Shown one piece after another: positions 1-5,600 of a stretch of 6,561 nt of DNA. The stretch is from an uncultured Bacilli bacterium (GTDB lineage: Bacteria > Bacillota_I > Bacilli_A > RF39 > UBA660). The notes below the pieces were generated by a model. It saw only the letters and a program-made list of their open reading frames with translations. It made no database searches and was not told the DNA's origin. The stretch's first letter is position 1, and each line of letters opens with the position of its first letter. Both the position numbers and the translations under genes were made by a program. The DNA lies in assembly GCA_947624855.1 (NCBI GenBank), contig CANQMC010000070.1, positions 1 through 6,561 on the forward strand, written 5' to 3'.

Positions 1-1
1 A

Positions 2-73
2 ACAGGAGCAAATACAAATTATGTTCATGAAATAACAGGTTTATCTATAAATGATATTAAAAATATAAAATAA
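2..73 (+). CDS. C-terminal end of an upstream gene (partial)
   Basis: An open frame enters from the left edge and ends at TAA (71-73). It gives 23 residues ending GLSINDIKNIK. An intrinsic terminator follows directly, which supports this being a real gene end. The tail 'ITGLSINDIKNIK' loosely recalls the short helix-turn-helix-like C-termini ('TGLSIEEIEKL') of PD-(D/E)XK (Rpn-type) transposase-like nucleases common in Firmicutes. That is only a hint; too little is present to name the gene. Confidence 0.6.
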   Translation, partial: TGANTNYVHEITGLSINDIKNIK

Positions 74-74
74 A

Positions 75-109
75 AAAGAATCAAATGGTTTATTACTATT
101 TGGTTTTTT
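75..109 (+). terminator. Intrinsic terminator of the upstream gene
   Basis: Hairpin: CAAAT (82-86) pairs with ATTTG (98-102) across an 11-nt loop. It extends outward through a T-G wobble, two A-T pairs, a G-T wobble and three A-T pairs, so the right arm merges into a six-T run (104-109). It lies just after the stop at 73. Its arms closely match those of the terminator at 6453-6489. Confidence 0.8.
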
Positions 110-127
110 AAAATTATAAATAAACTA

Positions 128-175
128 AAAAAAGTTGACGAGGTTGTGGTTAAATGTTATAATTCATGATAGAGG
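128..175 (+). repeat. Shared promoter block, copy 1
   Basis: This block recurs at 1823-1869. Twelve bases, AAAAAAGTTGAC (128-139), are identical. A variable 8-nt stretch (140-147) follows, then 28 identical bases from GGTTAAATG through TATAAT to ATAGAGG (148-175). Sharing extends well past the -35 and -10 hexamers, including the region around the expected start of transcription. It therefore looks like a duplicated or co-regulated control element rather than chance convergence on a promoter consensus. Confidence 0.85.
135..163 (+). promoter_or_regulatory. Sigma-A-type promoter for the 460-aa surface gene
   Basis: -35 is TTGACG (135-140) and -10 is TATAAT (158-163), with an optimal 17-bp spacer. 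TG at 155-156 forms an extended -10 (TGTTATAAT). An A7 tract (127-133) just upstream of the -35 could act as an UP-like element. The spacer is unusually G-rich for this DNA (AGGTTGTGG). The transcript should start near 170, giving a leader of about 54 nt. Confidence 0.88.
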
Positions 176-206
176 ATGCATATATATACTTGAACATCTT
201 AGGAGC

Positions 207-213
207 GAGGAGG
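207..213 (+). promoter_or_regulatory. Ribosome binding site for the 460-aa gene
   Basis: GAGGAGG at 207-213 lies 10 nt before the ATG at 224. It is a near-perfect Shine-Dalgarno sequence and fixes the start. The earlier AGAGG at 171-175, inherited from the shared promoter block, is not suitably placed for this start. Confidence 0.85.
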
Positions 214-223
214 CAATTTAATA

Positions 224-1606
224 ATGCAAAGTTCATATTGGGGATATTGGTTAATAGTACTAGGAGTAGCAATAGTAGGACTTAGTATTTCAGTGCAAGG
301 AATGACAACCAATACAACACAAGATTATTATAGTTTAAAAGAGATAACAGATGCATCAATGTTAGAATCAGTAGATTATGGATATTATCGTGATTATAAT
401 GAAGTAAAAATAAATAAAGAAAAATTTATGGAAGTCTTTATGAGAATGTTAGTAGAAACAATGGGAGCTAACGATACATATGAAGTAAATTTTTATGGTA
501 TATATGAAGCACCACCAAAGGTAAGTGTAGAAGTAAAGAGCAACAGTGGAGCGAACTTTACGAGTGCAAATTATGATACAATATCAAGAATAGATGCAAT
601 AATCCAAATTCAAGCGGAACAAGTTGGTAGTGGAAATGTTAAAGTATCTTTTGATACTAATAAAGGAACTAAAATACCTCCACAAACTATACCAGATGGT
701 GGTCCTGTGTCTAAGCCAACTGATCCAACAAGACCATGTTATAAATTCGTAGGTTGGTATGTTGACAGTGACTTAACTCAAAAATATAATTTTGGAACAC
801 CAGTTACAAGAAATTTAACTTTATATGCTAAATGGGAAAATAATGGTACATGTACAAATTATTATACTGTAACTTATGAATCAAATGGTGGTAGCAAAGT
901 ACCTTCAGAAACAGTATTAGAAGGTGATACAGCAACAAGACCAACTAATCCAACAAAAAAAGATTATTCATTTGGAGATTGGTATATAGATAATTCACTT
1001 ACAACAGTTTATGATTTTAATACACCAGTTACTGAAAATATAACTTTATATGCTAAATGGGGCAAAGGTGAATTATATAATACTTATTGTAAAGTTGAAA
1101 AAGAAAAATATAATTCTTGGACTTATGCAGAGCATAAAACTAGTGGATTACCATACACTTATAAATGGACTATTAGATTTGATAAATTAACTAATGCTAA
1201 AAATATTAAAATATCTAATATAAACTATGTATCAGATTATAATACTTTCTATAAAGAATATATGAATAATAAAAGAATAACAATGGTTGATCAAAATGAT
1301 GATTATGTAGGTTATGTAAATTCAGCTTCAATATTACAAGAACATGCTTTAAAGAGTAATAATTTTACAAAATCATTATCTAGTCCTTATTATAAAAATA
1401 ATTATTGGTATGTTGATGTTACTATAAAAGTATCTAATTATAATGGAGTAAGTAAATATTATTTAGATGCTGCTAAAAACGATGTTTATTTTGTACCATT
1501 TACATTTGATGTAGAATATACAAATTTAAATGATTGTGTAGATGATAAAGCAAGCAATAGTTATAAATATACAGATTGTGATATTGATAAATCATTTTAT
1601 AAATAA
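224..1606 (+). CDS. Membrane-anchored surface protein with pilin-like N-terminus and two InlB-type B-repeats
   Basis: This is a 460-aa protein. Residues 1-6 are a short uncharged leader, and residues 7-26 form one hydrophobic helix with no obvious signal-peptidase site, so it is probably an N-terminal anchor with the rest outside the cell. Residues 33-130 (DYYSLKEITDASMLESVDYGYYRD, KINKEKFMEVFMR, YEAPPKVSVEV) resemble the DUF5411/TadE-like pseudopilin families of Firmicutes, recalled from memory. Residues 139-204 and 214-279 are two 66-residue Listeria-Bacteroides B-repeats (Flg_new/InlB B type). Each shows V-F/Y-x-x-N-x-G, a P-T-x-P-T core, F-x-x-W-Y and the closing N-x-T-L-Y-A-K-W. In InlB and its relatives, B-repeats are beta-grasp-like spacer or binding modules of surface proteins. 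Residues 285-460 are not recognised; they contain Cys289, 438 and 452 and many Tyr and Asn. The gene has its own promoter and terminator. A surface structural or adhesive role is inferred; the exact function is unknown. Confidence 0.9.
   Translation: MQSSYWGYWLIVLGVAIVGLSISVQGMTTNTTQDYYSLKEITDASMLESVDYGYYRDYNEVKINKEKFMEVFMRMLVETMGANDTYEVNFYGIYEAPPKVSVEVKSNSGANFTSANYDTISRIDAIIQIQAEQVGSGNVKVSFDTNKGTKIPPQTIPDGGPVSKPTDPTRPCYKFVGWYVDSDLTQKYNFGTPVTRNLTLYAKWENNGTCTNYYTVTYESNGGSKVPSETVLEGDTATRPTNPTKKDYSFGDWYIDNSLTTVYDFNTPVTENITLYAKWGKGELYNTYCKVEKEKYNSWTYAEHKTSGLPYTYKWTIRFDKLTNAKNIKISNINYVSDYNTFYKEYMNNKRITMVDQNDDYVGYVNSASILQEHALKSNNFTKSLSSPYYKNNYWYVDVTIKVSNYNGVSKYYLDAAKNDVYFVPFTFDVEYTNLNDCVDDKASNSYKYTDCDIDKSFYK
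638..835 (+). repeat. InlB-type B-repeat 1 (coding)
   Basis: Encodes residues 139-204 of the 460-aa protein, from VKVSFDTNKG to LYAKW. It contains a Cys (residue 172) in the P-x-Y-x-F-x-G-W-Y segment, where such repeats usually carry G or another small residue. It is paired with the repeat at 863-1060. The two share an 11-nt identical stretch (ACACCAGTTAC, 798-808 and 1022-1032) and a 21-nt identical stretch (817-837 and 1041-1061), which points to tandem duplication. Confidence 0.88.
863..1060 (+). repeat. InlB-type B-repeat 2 (coding)
   Basis: Encodes residues 214-279, from YTVTYESNGG to LYAKW. It is exactly the same length (66 residues) as repeat 1 and is separated from it by a 9-residue linker containing Cys210. 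The motif order is the same: NGG, PTNPTKKDY, F-x-x-WY, then NITLYAKW. Confidence 0.9.
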
Positions 1607-1628
1607 TTGATAAGGAATGAAAGCTAGT

Positions 1629-1680
1629 AAGTTCATAAATAAAGGTTACAAATAGTACTTTGTTTATGGACTTTTTATAT
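1629..1680 (+). terminator. Strong intrinsic terminator after the 460-aa gene
   Basis: The left arm 1629-1644 pairs with 1658-1673 as a 16-bp stem with only two G-T wobbles. The inner TAC/GTA (1647-1649 with 1655-1657) can extend it over a 2-nt bulge to a 5-nt loop. A T5 run (1672-1676) followed by ATAT closes it. It begins 22 nt after the stop at 1606 and separates this unit from the next operon. Confidence 0.92.
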
Positions 1681-1822
1681 ATAAAAATAAATAAAAAAAT
1701 AAATTATTTATAAAAAATTATTATTTACTTTAATAAATACAAAATATGTTTAAAAAATAATTGGCTTAATTATTACTTAAGTTTTAAATTACAAGAATTT
1801 ATTTTAAGCAATAAAACAACTT
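1681..1822. other. AT-only intergenic spacer, no gene seen
   Basis: About 140 bases of almost pure A/T with no Shine-Dalgarno plus ORF combination and no tRNA-like fold. The only structure noticed is a weak inverted repeat, CTTAA (1765-1769) with TTAAG (1777-1781) across a 7-nt loop. It could be a regulator site, but it is expected by chance in DNA of this composition. Confidence 0.6.
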
Positions 1823-1869
1823 AAAAAAGTTGACTGGGGGGGGTTAAATGTTATAATTCATGATAGAGG
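1823..1869 (+). repeat. Shared promoter block, copy 2
   Basis: Second copy of the 128-175 element. AAAAAAGTTGAC (1823-1834) and the 28-nt core at 1842-1869 are identical to copy 1. The variable centre is reduced to TGGGGGG (1835-1841), one base shorter than in copy 1, and joins the core's GG to make a G8 run. Here the terminal ATAGAGG also serves as the ribosome binding site. Confidence 0.85.
1830..1857 (+). promoter_or_regulatory. Promoter of the two-gene surface operon, with G8 spacer tract
   Basis: -35 is TTGACT (1830-1835) and -10 is TATAAT (1852-1857), with an extended-10 TG at 1849-1850. The spacer is 16 bp, one short of the optimum and one short of the sister promoter. It contains eight consecutive G (1836-1843), the only G run longer than four in the window. 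A gain of one G would restore 17 bp. Transcription should start near 1864, leaving a leader of only about 15 nt. The layout matches phase-variable promoters such as Neisseria porA, where poly-G length between -35 and -10 sets promoter strength. Confidence 0.87.
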
Positions 1870-1872
1870 TGA
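1865..1872 (+). promoter_or_regulatory. Ribosome binding site for the 255-aa gene
   Basis: AGAGGTGA at 1865-1872 lies 7 nt before the ATG at 1880 and fixes that start. It sits almost at the predicted 5' end of the mRNA, so promoter and ribosome binding site are packed into one short module. Confidence 0.82.
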
Positions 1873-1879
1873 GTATATC

Positions 1880-2647
1880 ATGAATTCTTTAAAAAAAGTA
1901 TTAGTAGTATTAATTAGTTTTTTAATTGCTAGTCCTTTAGTTAAAGCAGAATGTGATGCTACAGAGGAAAATAGATTAAGAAGCTTAGCTATTAATGTTA
2001 AAACTAGTTATGAACCAGGTCAAGGTGAAGAATTATCACATGAAGATTTTAATCCACCAAGTGGTTTAACGGAAGAAGAAATTGAAGAATTATATAAAAT
2101 TCCAGTTTATAAATCAGTATATCATGTTTATATAACTAATATAACAGAAGAATTATATGTAACAGTTTATGATGAAATACAAGATAAAACTACAACTTAT
2201 CAATATAGTGATACAGATAAAGGTACATTAGTTATTGATCAAGAAGAATTTGAAATGATTGATCATTTCACAATTACTGTTTATAGTTCTGATAAAACAC
2301 AATGTCCTGATACTAAGTTATATACTACATATTTAACAACACCAAAGTATAATCAGCTTAGTAATTATGCCATATGTGAAGGAGCAGAAGAATTTTATTT
2401 ATGTCATGAATATTTATCAGTAGAACCTAATGCATCAGATGATTTTGAAACTTTAGTAGAAAATTTTAAAGCCGGTAAAATTGATAAAAGTGGTGAGAAA
2501 AAAGAAGATGAAAAAGCTAAAAGTAAAACTTTTGGAGATTTAATAAAAGAATATAAAGTGATTATTATAGGTGTAAGTGCGTTTGTTATTATAGTTGGTG
2601 CAACTGTTATTATAGTTGTAAAGAAAAAAAGAGGTAATAGAGTATGA
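1880..2647 (+). CDS. Type-I membrane protein with signal peptide, ectodomain and C-terminal TM
   Basis: This is a 255-aa protein. Residues 1-23 are a classic signal peptide (Lys5-Lys6, hydrophobic core, cleavage predicted after VKA, before Glu-Cys). The ectodomain, about residues 24-195, has four Cys (25, 142, 166, 175) that could form two disulfides. Alternating segments such as YHVYITNITEELYVTVYDE and FTITVYSSDKTQC suggest a beta-sandwich. Residues 200-225 are a charged, Lys/Glu-rich stalk. Residues 226-247 form one transmembrane helix, followed by a short basic cytoplasmic tail (KKKRGNRV), which sets an N-out, C-in topology. No LPXTG motif is seen. The stop overlaps the next start (ATGA), indicating translational coupling with the 1264-aa gene and probably a joint function. 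The family is not recognised by name; it resembles hypothetical proteins of uncultivated gut Bacilli. A role as membrane anchor or receptor for the following secreted protein is inference. Confidence 0.88.
   Translation: MNSLKKVLVVLISFLIASPLVKAECDATEENRLRSLAINVKTSYEPGQGEELSHEDFNPPSGLTEEEIEELYKIPVYKSVYHVYITNITEELYVTVYDEIQDKTTTYQYSDTDKGTLVIDQEEFEMIDHFTITVYSSDKTQCPDTKLYTTYLTTPKYNQLSNYAICEGAEEFYLCHEYLSVEPNASDDFETLVENFKAGKIDKSGEKKEDEKAKSKTFGDLIKEYKVIIIGVSAFVIIVGATVIIVVKKKRGNRV
2630..2634 (+). promoter_or_regulatory. Ribosome binding site for the 1264-aa gene
   Basis: AGAGGT, with its core at 2630-2634 inside the end of the 255-aa gene, lies 9 nt before the ATG at 2644. Together with the 4-bp ATGA overlap it supports coupled translation and this start. 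An in-frame Lys-rich signal peptide follows immediately. Confidence 0.75.
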
Positions 2648-5600
2648 AAAAATTTTTAAAAAAATTTAGTTTAGTTATTATCGCTTTTGTTTTTCTTTTT
2701 GTTTTTATAAATGAGGTAAAAGCAGCTGATTGTGCAGGTTTAGAAGGCTGTAGAATGACTAAAAATAGAAGAATTTTAATCGCAGGCGGAGCTGGAGAAG
2801 GCAATGCAAAACCTATTAGAAGTATTAGTTCTGCTACATCTGAGGATAGATATCGTGCAGTAAATATTAATTATAAAACTCTTGGAGTAAATCATTATAA
2901 TACATATGCTCATGAAAATGTTTTTAGAGATAATTATTCTGCTATGTTTTGTATTGATCCTCAACATGAAGGCTATACTCATTTAATTGCTCGAAGATTT
3001 TTACTTAATCCAGGCAATGATTTAAAAGTTAATTCTTTTGATATGGCGGTTCTTAGTGTTGTTACTAACAGTGGTACTGGTTATATTGTTAATCCTTTAG
3101 CTTCATTGGCATATGAAAAAGAATATTTTTCAAGATTGCTTGCTGTTAGAACGTTGATATTATCATATAAGTATGAAACAGGTACAGGAGCTAGTATTGA
3201 GTATGCTAAGGACTTTTATGCTGGTTTTACAGTTGTTGATAGATGGCTTAAAGATCCAGATGTTTTAGATGCTTACCTTAAATTATCTCAAGCACTTATT
3301 GCTTCTGGTGATACAGGACTTAGATGGGAAAAATCATATGCCGCATACAGTAATTATAATTTTACAGGAGCTCCAGTAGATTTAGCTAAAACTTATTATC
3401 TTAGAGCTTTAAAAGAAGCATATAATTTTGTCAAAAATGGTTCTGGAAATTCTACTGTATCTCATAGTATTAAAGCTGAAGATAAAGAGATAGAAGAAAA
3501 TAGTAATGGTGTTTTAGTAAAAAAAGATGTAGTTCATACTATAAAAGTTAAAGGAATACCTAAATCTGATAATAGTACGTTTGTAATTAATCCTCTTGCT
3601 TTTAAAGATAATAAAATTTATAGAGGTTTAACTGCTAAAATAACTAAAATACAAATTGGAGATTATGTAACTCAAGATGAAGCAGCGGTTCAAGCTTTAT
3701 TAGGAAAAAATGTATTTGATATTTCAGGTACTGCTAATTTTGATTTCCAAAATGAAACTGAAATAAAAATAACAGTACATTTTGAAGGGTATCAAAGTTC
3801 AACTGATAAAAATATTCAAACTCTTGCTTGTTCAGATGCTAGTATTAATTATTATATTCCAATTACTTATTCAGGTAATATGTTTGGAAAATATTCCAAA
3901 TATGTGGCAACTGTTTGGCAGTCTCAAACTTATGTAATGAATGGATATCAACAAAAAGTACAAAGATATATTGGAATAGAGGATAAAGGTGGAGAAGTAG
4001 AAGTAGATACTACAGAATTTACTAGTGAGAACGAAATTTATTTAATTGAAGAATGTGATTGTCCTAAATTACAAAAAGCTTGTGAAGAAAGTAGAGTTAA
4101 AAATAAATTTGGACGTTGGGTTAAAGATATAAATAGTCCTGAATGTCAAGAATTCTTTAATTCTAACTGTGGACCTTGTTATGATTTAGAGACAAAATGT
4201 GAATTTGGTGATGAAAATGCTTGTGAAGAAAAAGCTAAGGTATGTGAACCTGTTTGTAATGCTTCTTTTAGTGGTAATGCTAATTGTTGTGATTCAAGTG
4301 ACGGAACTTTAATTGTTACTGATTCTGAAGATTTATCTAAGGATAATATTGAATATAAAATAGATGCTCCAGATGATGTTATGGGATGTTTTGTAAATTC
4401 AGTTGATAATCAATGTAACAAAGGAACAGATGGTAATAGTTGTACCGATATTAAAGGAGCTGAAGACGATAACGAAAATTCATATAATTTATATGATTCA
4501 AATAAAAATAAATATTGTCAAGTTTCTTGTACAGAAAGTTTTGCCATGAAAATGCCGGCAGCAAAACTTGTTAATGCTGGTAGATATTTTACATTTAAAG
4601 CAACAATAGAAGATACATTGGTATGTTATACTAATACAATTGATAGAGAACAATATAATAAAGATATGATTAAAAAACAAGAAGAATTATTAGCAGCATA
4701 TACAGAATATTCAAAATGGAAAGCTTTAGATGAAGCAAGTATTCAAAGTAGACAAGATAGTAAGTCAGCATCTAATAGTTGTTGTTTAAGTAGTTCATCT
4801 TATGAATGTGGAACTGCGGAAAAACCTAAAACTTGTCATAGATGTAATAGTAGATGTCATGCAAGTGATAGTACTAATACTTGGACTGAGTATTATGTAA
4901 ATGCTACATATGATGAATCTTATATTGCTAGTTATGATGAAGAAACAGGAACTGTTACGATTGGTACACGTAGTAGAAGTGCAGGATATGATGAAGATGG
5001 CCATAGAGATGGTTCATGTAGTAGTGGATGTTGTTATGCACATTGTACGAATGGTTCAAGTGGTAGTAATCGTACTTTAGCAAATAATATTGATAGAGAG
5101 CTTGCTAATGCTAAGCGAGAATTACAAGAAGCTCAAAATGGTATTAATGATTTAGCAGATGATTTTAATTCTTGTTCAGATTGGAATAAAGATATAGAAT
5201 ATGATACTGATAATGTTTCTTATGATTATCAAGAAGATTATTTAGAGAAAAATAGTTTAACAGGGGAAATGAAAGCAACAGTAAAAAAAGGTGATACTAA
5301 GTCATGGTATTGTAATTCTTCTGTTGATGAAACTGGTAAAGAAACTAATCGAGCTAAATTACAAGGTAAAAATTATGATAAATGTACTATTGATAATACC
5401 AAAAATTATAATGAAAAAAATGTTGATTATTTATATTGTGATACAACAGGATGTAAAACAAAACCTGTAGGGGTATCTACTTCTCGATATAAAAAATATG
5501 AAACAAAAATTACGGTTACTTATAGACCTAAGACTTTATTTTATAATATATATCCAAGTGGAGAAGTAATTATTAATGGAGAAGATAATCCAACAGCAAC

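Noticed and set aside
176..193. Five-codon leader ORF (ATG at 176) after AGAGG in the leader of the 460-aa gene
   Set aside because: AGAGG directly abuts the ATG, leaving no spacing for initiation, and it would sit only a few bases from the mRNA 5' end.
166..285. An ATG-started open frame (166 onward) overlapping the start of the 460-aa gene in another frame
   Set aside because: The ATG lies upstream of the predicted transcription start (about 170), has no ribosome binding site, and the frame closes soon after in Ser/Asn/Arg-rich nonsense.
1618..1656. Twelve-codon ORF (ATG at 1618) after the 460-aa gene
   Set aside because: The possible Shine-Dalgarno is too close to the ATG, and the frame runs into the terminator stem at 1629-1673.
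1765..1781. Inverted repeat CTTAA-N7-TTAAG as an operator
   Set aside because: Five-base A/T arms are expected by chance here. It is about 50 bases upstream of the -35 and has no counterpart before the sister promoter.
2624..2664. A7, A6-T5 and A7 homopolymer tracts at the 255-aa/1264-aa gene junction as frame-switching phase variation
   Set aside because: A and T runs of this length are common throughout such AT-rich DNA, and all frames are intact. They are not distinctive, unlike the G8 run.
2610..2982. Two minus-strand open frames (2610-2804 and 2776-2982)
   Set aside because: Both are antisense shadows of the coding start of the 1264-aa gene, with no minus-strand ribosome binding site or promoter seen and low-complexity Ile/Ser/Phe-rich translations.
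4498..5004. Two minus-strand open frames (4498-4680 and 4795-5004)
   Set aside because: They are antisense to the Asn/Asp/Ser/Cys-rich part of the large gene. Their Ile/Thr/Ser/Cys-rich content is what its reverse complement would give.
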